From the NCBI GenBank assembly GCA_025765615.1, contig JAIVFJ010000093.1, positions 186,001 through 250,000 of the forward strand: a stretch of DNA of 64,000 bases. The letters run 5' to 3'. Positions 49,419 through 60,843 of the stretch are shown in pieces. How positions within the stretch are numbered: the first letter of the stretch is position 1; every line of letters begins with the position of its first letter. Source of the stretch: Zopfochytrium polystomum (lineage: Eukaryota; Chytridiomycota; Chytridiomycetes; Chytridiales; Chytridiaceae). The notes under the pieces were generated by a model, which was not told the origin of the DNA, did not search any database, and saw nothing but the letters and a program-made list of their open reading frames with translations. Made by a program: the position numbers and the translations under genes.

Positions 49419-49856
49419 TCAGTCGCGTCTTGTCAAACTGCCCGCCCTGTCGGCCGGTGAAGTTGCCTCGTCTCTGCCGTACGGTACGCGTGGTGGTTGC
49501 ATCAAGTTGTATAAGCTCCATCGAGAGATCACGTTCGGAGCCCGGATACGAGCTTCGGACAATGAACGAACGCAGCCCGTTGGGCTGCTGCACGATGGCA
49601 TATTGGGCGGCAGCAGTTTGGTGTCTTCGCGGACAAGCCGCGAGCTCAACCGATCCGCCGTTATGGCGTCAATAGATGCAGCACTCGCAGACCTGCACGT
49701 GGCTGCCCCGCTCTCTTGCAGCGCTCGCTCGACCCGCACCCCTTCCCCGCTCCGTTCGCCGATCGCCGACCGATCGCCGATCAACCGTCCGCCCTCCGTT
49801 TGCCGCCGAACTGACCAGGGGACCGCCGGCTCAGTGTTGCTTGCTGCTCCGACCAC
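49419..49856 (-). CDS. Uncharacterised ORF (doubtful)
   Basis: A 145-aa frame, rich in Arg, Ser and Ala, overlapped almost completely by a 166-aa frame on the plus strand. The GC-rich composition alone could leave both open. No domain, signal peptide or membrane span is recognisable. It may equally be 5' regulatory DNA of the PDE gene. Confidence 0.15.
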   Translation of the reverse strand: MVGAASNTEPAVPWSVRRQTEGGRLIGDRSAIGERSGEGVRVERALQESGAATCRSASAASIDAITADRLSSRLVREDTKLLPPNMPSCSSPTGCVRSLSEARIRAPNVISRWSLYNLMQPPRVPYGRDEATSPADRAGSLTRRD

Positions 49857-49869
49857 CCCCTAAGCCACA

Positions 49870-50942
49870 ATCCCACCAACGCATCCCGTCCCGTGCCTTG
49901 TCAATCGACGAGAAACACCAGGCCGCAAGCAACCCTACAGGCGCAATGTGGCGGTGGGGATGTGTTTGGGACTGCCAGCGCTGCCCGCGCAGTATGTATG
50001 TGTCATACGCACCACGAGGTGATCAACAGAATGACGGAATTGGGACTGTAATGCGGACCTCCGCAACTCCTCTAATTCGGACGACGTGCACGGGTGGTGG
50101 CTTAATCTTCAAAGATCACGGATGACCGCATTTATAGGATCTACATAAATTTATTGTTTTTGCTCGCCTTCCTTAGCAAGGCCTAAGAAGGTTCAGGAAA
50201 AGTGCTTGCTGCAAGCTGTATTGGTTTTTTTAAAGAAGACTTCAGGAACAGTAGCGACACACCTGATTTTTTTTTGAAGTAGTGCTAACTGTGCCAGACA
50301 AATGGGCCCTGTTGCGGGTTCACTGGCAAAAGGGTTGCTGCAGGACCTGGCCAAGATCTTGGGACGGCTTCGATAGTTGTCGCGCTGGCAGACAGTATTT
50401 TTAAGTGTGAAGCTTCTAAGTGACTATGGAACTGGGCTATTTATGTCAAAGGTCAGTCAGACACAGTCCCATGAAGGGACTTTGGTTTTGCAAGAGTGAC
50501 TAGGAGGGACAGATGCCAAGCACCTGTCTCTCGCCCATTTGTTGTGCCAATGACCACATTAATGGGATGCTATGCGTCCAATGGAGGTAGTGAGGGACCG
50601 CAGGGCAGAAATTGTGTGTCTGTCACCACATGGTCCTCTAGGAGTCCATCTATACAGAAGGCAGACTGGCAGGGAGTCAGTTGAGATGCATGGGTCCCAT
50701 GAAGGGAAGTCTGCCCATGGTGGAGACAGGTGCACAGCGCCTGTCAGAATCCTCTTCATCCGTTAGGTGGCCGCCAAGTGACAAAAGATCATCAGAGTGC
50801 AGGAGACAGAGGGTGAGACAGAAGGAAAAATCTGCAGACACAGCAAATGCGAATGTGTGCAACAGATACAATAATTGGTCAGTGCAGACGCATTTGTGCA
50901 CCAAGTGCTGGGGTTTGAATCCCTGCTGGTGTTTTGCTTTTA
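49870..50942. other. Repeat-zone spacer without recognised gene
   Basis: Contains scattered short ORFs without domains. A GGGGTTTGAATCCCTGC stretch at about 50912 loosely resembles a tRNA B box, so an old SINE is possible, but no A box or tRNA fold was found. Confidence 0.4.
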
Positions 50943-51390
50943 CCTAGTGTTAGGTGGAACTGGCTGGTTAGCAAGAGGCACAAGACGGACCTGAACCTAT
51001 TGTGACTGTCAGTTATCGTTCTCACAATGCCAATGGGAGAGCTAGCCACCGCTAATGCAGACCTGGGCTGGCTTGCACTGTTGACAAATACTCCGAGTAT
51101 TATGTGGAACAGAAACCTGGTGTAAACAGTCTACTCTGAGTGAGTGAGTGGAAGGAGTGAATGAAGTGGAGATGTTTGTTTATGGGTGGCCCTTCTCTCC
51201 AACTTGGTGAGAAAGAGAAAAACTTTGTTATGAATAATTGATACATAATGCTGATGAGCATGCTGTTATAGTTGCTAGGCAAGCATGACCGGGGAGTAAA
51301 AACCTCTCTGATATTATCTGCTTGAGCAGAGGAGGAGGAAAACTGTTAGCACCAGGTTTCCGTTCCACTTAATACTCAGAGTAATTCCTT
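50943..51390. repeat. Small inverted-repeat element (MITE-like) with flank, copy E
   Basis: Left flank 50943-51085 matches copy D. The element itself is about 51086-51386 with 45-bp inverted arms (ACTCCGAGTATTATGTGGAA on the left; complement ACTCTGAGTATTAAGTGGAA on the right). The interior is reversed relative to copy D. No coding potential. Confidence 0.8.
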
Positions 51391-52369
51391 CTTAGTTCTC
51401 TCCATTACGTTCTGCAACACTCCCCAAGGGACAACACCACCAAAACTTTAATTCTCAGCCTGAAATTTGGCCCACAGTCGCTCTTCAATGGTGTCAACCT
51501 GCTATTCTGATATCAGAATTTTTTAGTCCATCAATCAGCTTGCAACAAGCATTGTGTGCAACACACATCTTCTATCCTGGATCATTTTCCCATCAAGTAC
51601 AACATCAAACAACTCCTAAAGATACTATTCATCACTGCTGAACTGTTGAGCAACTCCTCCAAATTTTCCAGCTACTGGTTTCTCCTGCAACAGGATCATC
51701 ACTACAAGCAATGCAATGTTGTTAAACCTAAACTCTTTTGCTGGCATGTCCACTGGCAAGACGCTTACAGAATTCAACAACTTTATTAGCAACCTTCAGA
51801 TCAAGGTTATTGGCGAAAAAGGAATTCAGGACCTAACGTGGAAAGACACATTCCCTCTTGAGAGGCCCTTCTGCAACAAGGTGGCCTACCATATGTATGT
51901 CACACATCTACCCAAGGATCAGTGGAACAGATAGCGTTTCTGGCTGCACTGTTGAAATGGTGGGCACAGCACACCAGAGCGGAAGGCCAGTGAAACACTT
52001 TCACCAAAATATCTCTATGTTCCAACTGCCGCTGAGCAAGCTTGATGAAATCCCACCCAGGACTGGAGGGACTTAGTGTTTGTGGAGAGGAAGAGAGAGA
52101 GAGAGAGCAGTGATGATGGAAAAGGAAAGGGAGTGAGAGGATGGAGAGAGGAGAGAGGAGTGAGTGGACAGAGAGGAAAGAGAGAGCAAATGGAGGAAGA
52201 GAGATTGGCTTGTTTTGCACTGGATTCTGTCAGAGCAGGAAGGAGGGGGTTGGATTCCTTGTTTGATCTCTGTGAGAGGTTGCTGCTTTTATACTCCTGC
52301 AGGTTGGAGCCATCAGAAAACAGAGGGAGCAGTGGGCTGCACAGAGCAGGCCACAGAAATGAGATAAAA
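51391..52369. other. Repeat-zone spacer, purine-rich in its second half
   Basis: Short ORFs (for example at 51716-51934) have no recognisable domain. 52080-52210 is a GA-rich tract. A TTTTATACTCCTGC stretch near 52285 could be a promoter relic of an unidentified element. No supported gene. Confidence 0.4.
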
Positions 52370-52570
52370 CAGGCTGAGCACCAACCCCCAGCCTGGGCTA
52401 AGTACCCATTCAGGGCTGAGTACTACCCAGGGCTGGGCATCACCAGGGCTGAGTACCAACCAGGGCTGAGTACCAGCCTGGGCTGAGCACCACCCAGGGC
52501 GAAGTACCAGCCAGGGCTGAGTACCACCTTGGGCTGAGTACTTTGTCTGGGCTGAGTACCATCAAGAAAC
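52370..52570. repeat. Minisatellite, ~19-bp units around GGGCTGAGTACCA
   Basis: About ten imperfect units of CAGGGCTGAGTACCANC type with varied spacing. It gives no convincing protein in any frame. Confidence 0.85.
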
Positions 52571-52799
52571 AATTTACAGCTTGTTTGAGAAACAGTTGCT
52601 TTTAAATTGGTTTGGTTGTTTCCAAATCAGGAAGCTTGTTTGGGAAACAAGCTGCTTTTTTCCTTGTTTTTATAAATCCAATGATTGGTGCAATCTCTAA
52701 TGAGCTCAGTTTTTATCTCACTTTTAGAAATGCAGTGATTGATGCAATCCCTGATTCCTAAATGCCTGTTGCATTGCTCAGATTGCACAGCACAGCAGG

Positions 52800-52905
52800 G
52801 AAGCTGGAATTCCGGATCAGGGAGCGGAATTCCGATGCAGAGTGCGGAATTCCGGTGCAGAGAGCGGAATTCCGATGCAGAGAGCGGAATTCCGGAGCAT
52901 TGGGC
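52800..52905. repeat. 20-bp minisatellite GCGGAATTCCGATGCAGAGA x ~5
   Basis: Five units, each centred on a perfect GGAATTCC palindrome, with single-base differences (for example GATGCAGAG versus GGTGCAGAG). No gene overlaps it. Confidence 0.92.
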
Positions 52906-53559
52906 AGTGGTACACTGCTTCTGCATGCTTGCCGTGCTGTGTTACATGTGCAAAGTGCGTAGTTTGAGTGTTTTTGTGCATGTTCTAATTGCATTGTTCC
53001 TACCGGTAGGATGAACAAAGCTAGAACAACAGCCGCCTTTGCCTATCTCTTTTTATTGAGAACAGATTAGCCCTTCCGAGCGCCCCATTCAAGTATTGAA
53101 TCTACTGAGCCCTTCAAACACCCCATCCAATGTGATTGGATGGAGTACTCAAAGGGATCATCAGTAACGGGCGTAGTGTACCCTGTGGGTCGAATCTCAA
53201 CAATGATCATCAGCACAGAGTTGCAAAGTGGTCTTGGCATGGATTGGCACCAACTTGGCATGGTCTTCTTGGTGCTGGGCTGCTGGCTTGGAAAACGCTA
53301 TTTTAGCCAAATGAATATGGACTCAGGATTCAAACTATGTATTACCCTATTATTGCTGCTGGGCTTATTTGACCTTGGCTAGGGACTCAACTCACACATA
53401 TTGACTGCTTCAGCTTTTATACACAGACATACTAACACACTACACCAGGTCCCACATCACAGGAAATTCCACAGCCATACCTGAGTCCTCAAAAAAAAAA
53501 ACCTTGTCAAGGGACACTCAAGGCTGCACCCTCCACCACCTTGCCACTGCCCTCCACCG
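52906..53559. other. Repeat-zone spacer
   Basis: No supported gene. It contains one half of a 16-base inverted pair (CATACCTGAGTCCTCA at 53476) followed by an A11 run. Confidence 0.4.
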
Positions 53560-54569
53560 CCTTCCCACTGCCAGATCGATGTCAGATCTTCGTCAGATTG
53601 TCAGATCATCGTCAGGTTAACGTCAGATTTTCGTAAGATTGTCTCCAGATCATCAGATCATCGTCAGATTGTTGCCAGATTGGCTCCAGATGCCTGATTG
53701 TTGTCAGATTGCCAGATCATCATCTGATTGTTGTCAGATTTTCTTCCGATCCTCAGATCATCGTCAAATTGACTCCATATTGCTGCCAGATCACCTCCAG
53801 CAATCGCTGTCCTCGCCCCCCAAACCAGACTGCATCACCCCCTTCACCACCACAACCACATTGCAACCACATCACAACCTTTGTGCTGAATTGGGATTGG
53901 TACCCCCCTATTTCATGAGCGGCCCACCTCCCTCCATGTTCTTTGGCACTCAGCTTACCCAACTTGAGCCAATCCCTGCAGCACTGGAACACGGCTTAGC
54001 AAAGGTGGACCACGACATTCAGAGACTTGCAGTTGCTGCAGCTAACGTGGATACTTCACTCAAAAACCATGCTGGCGCCATCCAAAACCTAAATCAGCGA
54101 GTCACCACACTGGAGCCACTCACTGCACAATTTTGGACAGCTGCCTCACTGCAGTGGACACAACCACCCAGCTCCTCAGCTCTCGCCTCCAGACAATTGA
54201 AGAATGGTTGAAATACAATGACCCGATTGATGAGGACCTTGACGACTGTTCCTCTGCTGAACCTTCTTCTACTACTACTGTCCCAGCTCGATCAGCTGTC
54301 ACCACATACCCAAGCTCCAGTTCCTCTTCAACTCCTCCCAACAGAACTGTCCCCAAACCTGCCCCCAAACCTGCCCCCAAACCTGCCCCTAAACCTGCCC
54401 CAAAAACTGCCTCAAAAACCAGGAACACTGCCTCAACTTGACCAATATTCTTATTCATTCTTTTGTGAAAGCACCTTTGCTACTGACATCACTCTTATTT
54501 CTTCAACAAAAAAAAAAAAAAAAAAAAAAAAACAGAGACATTATTAGCAGGACTTCCTGCACCCCTTAG
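53560..54569 (+). mobile_element. Deleted LINE derivative (5' region, shortened ORF1, internal poly(A))
   Basis: Matches the 5' part of the full LINE on the other strand: a CAGAT-rich minisatellite leader (53575-53800), the start of ORF1, then a jump of about 1 kb into the ORF1 coiled-coil region, the ORF1 end, an A25 run at 54508-54532, and the 37 bases after it ending CACCCCTTAG. The match stops there, about 10 bases before the ORF2 start of the full copy. All of ORF2 is missing. This is unlike ordinary LINE remnants, which lose their 5' end. Confidence 0.82.
53915..54441 (+). pseudogene. Shortened ORF1 of the LINE derivative
   Basis: ATG at 53915 (MSGPPPSMFFGTQLTQLEPI). The deletion joins the N-terminal leader in frame to the coiled-coil segment (EHGLAKVDHDIQRLAVAAAN). 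About 70 residues later, extra T residues near 54131 shift the frame; the remainder (LQTIEEWLKYNDPIDEDLDD and a repeated PKPA tail) continues in another frame to 54441. The zinc knuckle of the full ORF1 is deleted. Confidence 0.75.
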
Positions 54570-54932
54570 CAAAAGTTGAGGGCAATCTCTGAAGCACCCA
54601 GATCCTGGTTATGCTGCATGAATGAATGAGGCATTCAAAGAACATAGCTGTTCTGGAGTGACTCTATTAAGAGCAGTTTGAAATCTAGAGTCAGTTAGAT
54701 TTGGCTCGGCAAAGGAAGAATCTTAGATGAGAATGGAACTTCAGTAATCTTGCAAGATTGAGCTTGTTTATAGTTTGCTCTGAAAAAGTGTTAGTGTTGA
54801 GCGTCCATAAGATAAACGTTGATACTCCTTGGAATGAGCCAAAAGCTATTTCAAGGAACATTGTGTTTTGTCACAGAAGTTGGTTAGGATAATTCATCAG
54901 AGTGATGCAATTGAGGTGAGGACTCAGGTATG
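54570..54932. other. Spacer between the LINE derivative and the LINE 3' end
   Basis: No ORF or repeat recognised. It ends with TGAGGACTCAGGTATG at 54917, which directly abuts the poly(A) tail (T run on this strand) of the minus-strand LINE. Confidence 0.5.
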
Positions 54933-55518
54933 TTTTTTTTTTTTTTTTATTGTTCCAGCCCCAGAGGGGATGGCAGAAAGAGAAAGAGCCATCAACGGTG
55001 AACTGTAATGGACTACATCCAGGTATCACCTCAGCAAACCCACCCCATGCGCTACGGACTTACAGGGTCGTCAGGCATCTCCACCGCACATAAAGCCACA
55101 ATGATCAAAGGAGAAGGGGAAAACACAGAATCAAGAAAATAGAGAAGTGAGTCTGAAGGAGGGCAGTGTAAGAGAGGGGAGCAGCTGTGAAAAGTCAGAG
55201 GGTTGGGATAAGTCAGATTAGGCTACAGCCCATGTCAAGATTGAGAAGGGCAACAGTGGCTCAGTGAACGTCGGGGGGCTCAGCAGGAGATGGGTGACGA
55301 GTGGCTCTTGCTTGTTGGCGTGAGGGGAGTTGTATTGTGTGGTGAAGCCAGATAATGCCTGCAACAAGTTTTATGCAGTCAAGGTAGTGGTCAATCCATC
55401 TGGAAGAAGCCTTGGTGTGCAAAAGCCAGATGCCTGGGCAAGTGTCGGCTTGATGGACTTTGACTTCTCCCAAGAGATAGTGTCGTCACAACGGGGGATC
55501 CAAATAAGTCGATGGGCG

Positions 55519-58500
55519 TCAAGAAGGAGCTGATGGAAAGCGGGTGACAAGGGTTTTAAGGACAGAGGCAGCAGGGTTATCACGTGAGAATAAGGAGTCA
55601 TAAAAGGATTGTGGGATGAAGCCACGAAGGAGGGAGGAAAAATTGATACAAGATTGATGATCAAAGAGAAATTCAGGGCAGGAGAGCCAGTAAATGGGAT
55701 GGGCTTGGGGAGGAGAGCAACCATGAGGTGCAGGAGGAACAGAGGAGGAAAGAGTTTCAGCAAAGGTGTTGCGAATCATGGCAATGGCGTCAGCAGCTGC
55801 AGGGCATTGCCAGACATGCTCTGTGGTTTCCAGAGCGTGGTGGCATCGACGGCAGAGCCCATCAGGGTAGACTTGAGGGTGTCGTTGGTGTAGAACTTTT
55901 TGGGTGGGCAAAGTGTTGCTGAGGATTTGAAGTCGATACTTGCGACAAGCAGAGCCGTGGAGGGTGCCAAAGAGGGAAGAGGGTTTAATTCCAGAGTGGA
56001 GAACAAGAAATGTGGCTTCCCAATGAACTAGGTCAGGGTTGTGGGTGATGTGGGCAAAGGCTGAGGTGTTCAGAAGTGCAAAATGGTGAGAGAGACCTGT
56101 GAGGAGTCGCAGTTGTCGTCGAAGTTGGCCCAAGACCAGGGTATTTGAGATGAAGGCGGTGGCTGGGAGGATCTGTTGTGAGAGGATTGGTAACAAAGTT
56201 GGGTCAGAAGTCGAGGGTACAGATGATGCCAGCTTGTCTGCTCGTTTGTTGCCAGCGTCGCTGTTGTGTCCACGAACCCAGGAAACTTGTGGAGGGGGGC
56301 CAATCCAAGACTGTAGAGTGGCTGCAACGCATGCCCAAAGGGTGGGGTGGGAAGTGGTGTGCAAAAGACGATGGAGGGAATCAGAGAGAGGGGGTGTGTT
56401 GAGCTTGCTGTGCAGATGGGGACTAAAGGAGTTTGAGGGAAAGAGTTTCTCAAAGGTGTGAACCACTCCAAGATTGTCAAGTTGAAAAGTGAGGGGCAGG
56501 GAAAGCTTTGCAGTGATGGTGAGGGCAGCAAGGAGAGCAGCAATTTCAGCAGTTGTGGAAGAGGCAGAGAGTGGAGGGAGGGCAAAAGAAAATTCAAAGT
56601 TAAGCTCAAGGCAAACAACAGAGCCAGCCATGAAGCCCTCCTCGCGAAGGGAGCCATCAGTGTCAAAGGTCAAGGATAGGTGGGTATGAGCAAGGTCAGC
56701 AGGGAGGAGGGGCACGTCCATTGGTTGAAAGCAGGGATTCGTGAAGGGAGCTGGATTGAAAGTGGAGTGGCGGGAGGTGAGGAGTGGGAAAGGTGTGGGT
56801 GTGAAAACGGTGGTGGGGGAAGGTGAGTTAACAAAGAAGATGGGCTGGGAGGGTCGAGTTGCAGTAGCAGTTGTGCGGCTGCTGATGGGGACTGTGTAGG
56901 TGGAGTGTGCAAGGGAAGTTGGATTGTAGGGAGAGATGTGCTTGCTGCGGGGGTAAGAGAATGAGGGGGAGCCAATGGGGCAGCCAAGGCATTGAACCAA
57001 GTGGAAATTGTGGGAGGAAGGGTGAAGGCGTTCAGGGAGCCTGGAGTAGTGATGAGAAAGGAGTTGGGGGTTTGGGAGTGTGTGAGTCCAGTTAACAATG
57101 CGGAAGAATTCCACTTGTGGTGAGGTCATCAGACGGAAAAAGCTGCCACAAGCAAGGGGGGGATGGTGAAGGGGATCCAAAGAAGATGGGTAAAAGGGAT
57201 TGTAAAGAGGACCATCAGGAGGGCTGTGGTAAAAGACTGGAGAGCCAAAGGTGGGAGCAGCAAAAATAAAGGTCTTAATGATGTGGTACACTTCACAGAG
57301 TTTGTCAGGGAGAGGAGCTGTCTTTGTAAGAAGGACTGGTGAGGCGGAGGTCAAAAAGTTGTTCAAAAAAGAAGACTGAGTGTGAACGGAGAGTGGGAAG
57401 CACTTTGAGAAAAATATGCCAAGGAACTAATGAGTTGATGGAATGAGCATGAACAGAAAATAGGGGTGGACCAGAGTATTGGAAGGATGTTTGTTGGTTA
57501 AAAAGGAGGGGAATGAGAGACTTGGTGAAGTGTTTTTTTGGCTGGGACAAGGGTAAGGGATGTGAGAAAACTGGAGCTCCAGAGGCCAGGTCAAGTTGGA
57601 GGCGGTGCATCATGATACGGCTTATGTGGCCAATGAGAGAGGGGGAGTTCAAGCGAGAGTTGAGGTCAACAATCATGTCAGAGCAGTATTCATTGTAAAA
57701 GTCAGGGAAGTTATGGGTCATGGGGTGATGGAGGAGGGCATTGGGAAAAGAGGTGCAGTAGCCAACCAGGTGTTTGAAGGTTTTGCAACAGAGTGTGGTG
57801 AGGTTGTTGAGGAAAGTACGGGGGAGAATGGCAGTTTTCCACAGAAAGCGGACACGTGGGAGGAGAACGTTACAGGATGAGGTAAGAAGCAATTTTGTCA
57901 CCCATCTTTTTGTGTTTGATAATGTCGAGGAAATTGGTGGTGGTGGAAAGGATTTGCTGCTGTGCTGCTGAGCTCATACCGTCTGCTGTGAAGTAGTTGC
58001 CTAGGTGTCGAAAGGTGGTGTTTGGCGGGTGGATGGGAAGGACTGTGGTGCCCCAGTTGATGGTGGTAGGTGCTGATTGCGGGGTGTTGACGGCGGAGAT
58101 GAAGATTTTCTTGGTGTTAGACTCGATGTTGTTATGTGACTGGTACTCAAAGAGGAGGTGGGCCTGAAGCTGCAGATCCTCCAGGGTGCTGGAGAGGGTG
58201 TTGGTGTCGTCGACAAGGGCAAAGCCAGTAACAGAGACAGGGGGTGGGGGGTTGAAGAATTGGACAGGGAAGTTACGAGGGGTGGGAACTGAGAAAATGA
58301 AACCAGTGGTACAGCGATAAAGAACGCAAAGAACAGGGTCCCAAAAGATACGCCAATCAAGGGGTCCCTCAAGGGAGCCTTGCTGAATCATAGTGCCAAT
58401 GAGGAAGGAAGGGGATGGGCCAAAAGCTGTGATGACAGAGGAACGAAAACGACGTTGGGAATTGACACGCATGCGAACATAAGAAGAGGGGAGGTGAATA

Positions 58501-60708
58501 CGTTCCCAGGAGGCAATGAGGGCCAGCAACAGGGGCACTGTCAAAAGCTTTCTTAATGTCGTTGAGGAGAAGGTATAAGGGCTGTTTCGTGGAATGGGCA
58601 AGGTCAAGGGCGTAGCGTACCAGGTGGAGAGGCGGGTCAGGAGAAGAGCCAGGTAGGGCAGAGAAGTTGCGACCAAGGAGTACATTGTGAGAAGAGAGGA
58701 TGGAAGAGATACGAGAAAGACGGATGGATTGAACAACTTTGGCAGCAAGTTCGCAGAGGCTGATTGGACGGAGGTTAGTGATGTCACCACCCCACGCAGC
58801 TTTCTTGGGTATGGGGAAGATGGAGGAAGATGCCCAAGAGTCTGGGATGTCAAGGAAGAGAAAAGAGCGAATGATGAGGGAGGAGAAGAATGCAAGAGCA
58901 TCAGGACCAGCTGCGAGGAGAAGCTCTCTGGAGATTTGGGAGGGGCCAGGGGCTTTGTTTGAGGCAAGAGATGTGAGAGCGTTTTTGACAGTCGTTGGCA
59001 GAAGGGGGCAGCATAACCTTGGAGAAAAGATCTGGGGGGATGTGGGGACGGGGTTGCATCTCAGAGTGAAATGGAGAGGATGGTGGGAAGGGAGTGAGGG
59101 TACGAGGGCGAAACCAGTGTTCGACCTGTTGTTGGCAGATACCAGGGACAAGGTCAGGATCGTGGGTGATTGAGGGACCTTCGGCAGTAGTATAGCGAAA
59201 TGTGGTCGATGCTAGAAGTTAACCACGTGCGGTTGACGATGTTGTTGAGGACAGTCTTTATCTTGCCAGAAGAGAAAAGGTCGTGTCTATGTGTGAGAGC
59301 TGTGGCAATGTCCTCCATTTTGTGCTTTTCTGCTGCCTGGCAGTTGGGCACAGGTAGATGGCCTGGCGATGGCGGTTGAGGGCGGGGAGTAAAACATCAC
59401 GATAGTCAGTTGTGTCCAAGAAGCGGGCTTTGTACTGAGAGTGGATGTGGGACAAGAAGGAGTAAGACTGATCTGCGCCCCACTCAGATGGGGTCAAAGG
59501 AATGGAAGGGAAGATGTTAGCCAGATCATGCGCAGGGTCTTTGGCAAGTGCCCACAGTTTCTCTACTTTCCAACGTGCAACAAGGAATGGTTTGGCACGG
59601 CAATCTATCTTTGGCGCTACTGAGGAGGTTCCCTTGTGAGGAAGGAACTGCCAAGCTGAAGCAGTAACTCGTGAAATGATGTGGAGAGTGTGTCAAGGTG
59701 GCTGACGAGGAGTGATGCACGTTCTGGGGAGGGGTATTGAAAGGGTAGGGATGGAGAATGGAGGAACTCAAGCTCAGAGGGGAGAAGAATGCTGTCCAAG
59801 GCTGCAAGGGCTGCTGAGAGGGAGGCAAGCTCAACTGAGACGGCTGATGTGTAATTGTCGAGTTGCACCTCTGAAGCTTCCAGGGGTTTGATGACCTGCT
59901 GGCGCAGAGGGGAGAAGGGAAAAGTGTGGAAGGGGGAGGAAGCAAGAATTATGTTGAAGGGGAGGTGGTCTGAAGTGTCAGTGAGATGGGGCTCTTCAAG
60001 TGGAGAAGAAATGTTAGCTTCAGTGACGTAGTCAAGAGCAGGGGGTGAGAGCCAAATGCTGTCCAAACAAGAGGAGTAGGAGCCAGCAGTGTGTGTGTAA
60101 GAGGGTAAGTCTGGGTGCAGGTGTCTAAAGGAATCAACAAAGCCTTTCAGGGAGAGGGTGGGGAGGAACCCATGGCGGGAAGTAGGTGTGGGGGCTCTGG
60201 TGGAGTGGTCAAGGGGGTCAGTGATGGCATTCCAGTCACCAAACCAGTAGGCTTGGTGGGGTGAGGTGGAGTCAGATGAGGCAAGAGAGTTGCACCATTT
60301 TTGCAAGTCAGGGAGTTCCTCAGATTGGGGGTCAGCAGGCCAGTAAATATTTCGCAGGAGGATGGAGCGTCGAGCAAAAGATAAGGTGAGGGCAATGGCA
60401 CGAGTTCCAAAGTCTGAGACGTCAGTGATGTGTGGTGCCAGGGAAGATGAAATGATGAAACCAACGCCAGCGTGACGGGAGGGGGTGGAGGATATGAAGA
60501 AACCTTTGTAATTCCTAGTGATGTGACAAATGGAGTGGGTGGCCTCTGTGTCAGAGCAGCCAGTTTCTTGAATGGCAAGGATGGTGGTTTTGGTGTGATT
60601 GAGCCAGTGGAAGATAGATGCAGCCTTGGTGGGGAAGGCACGACGGATGTTCCAAGTCGCAAAGCGAGGGAGGGGTGGTGGTGTGCTAGACACAGGGCTA
60701 GTTGACAT
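55519..60708 (-). pseudogene. LINE ORF2 (endonuclease, reverse transcriptase, RNase H), multiple breaks
   Basis: Reads from 60708 (MSTSPVSSTPPPLPRFATWN). The APE-type endonuclease (60708-59617) has ATWNIR, AIQETG, WFGDWNAI and TSDHLP. The reverse transcriptase (about 59150-57870) has NKAPGPSQIS, LNDIKKAFDS, IQQGSLEGP and the catalytic box as LVDD in place of the common Y/FADD. RNase H (57366-55519 frame) has TFDTDGSL, STTAEIAALL, QLDNLGVV and HNSDAGNKRAD. A C-terminal CRRCHHALETTEHVWQC motif follows. At least five frame changes or stops (after the endonuclease, in the linker near 59260-59150, near 58530, near 57880 and near 57340) make it inactive. Confidence 0.85.
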
Positions 60709-60751
60709 AGTTGACTAAGGGGTGCAGGAAGTCCTGCTAATAATGTCTCTG

Positions 60752-60779
60752 TTTTTTTTTTTTTTTTTTTTTTTTTTTT
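60752..60779 (-). repeat. Internal poly(A) tract (A28) between LINE ORF1 and ORF2
   Basis: Seen as 28 T on the plus strand, between the ORF1 stop and the ORF2 start. The deleted derivative has the same tract (A25 at 54508-54532) in the same context, so it belongs to the element and is not a later insertion. Confidence 0.9.
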
Positions 60780-60843
60780 GGAGAAATAAGAGTGATATCA
60801 ATAGCAATGGGGCTTTCACAAAAAAAAAGAATAAGAATATTGG

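Noticed and set aside
50905..50940. tRNA-like B box (GGGGTTTGAATCCC), possible SINE
   Set aside because: No A box, no cloverleaf and no defined ends were found.
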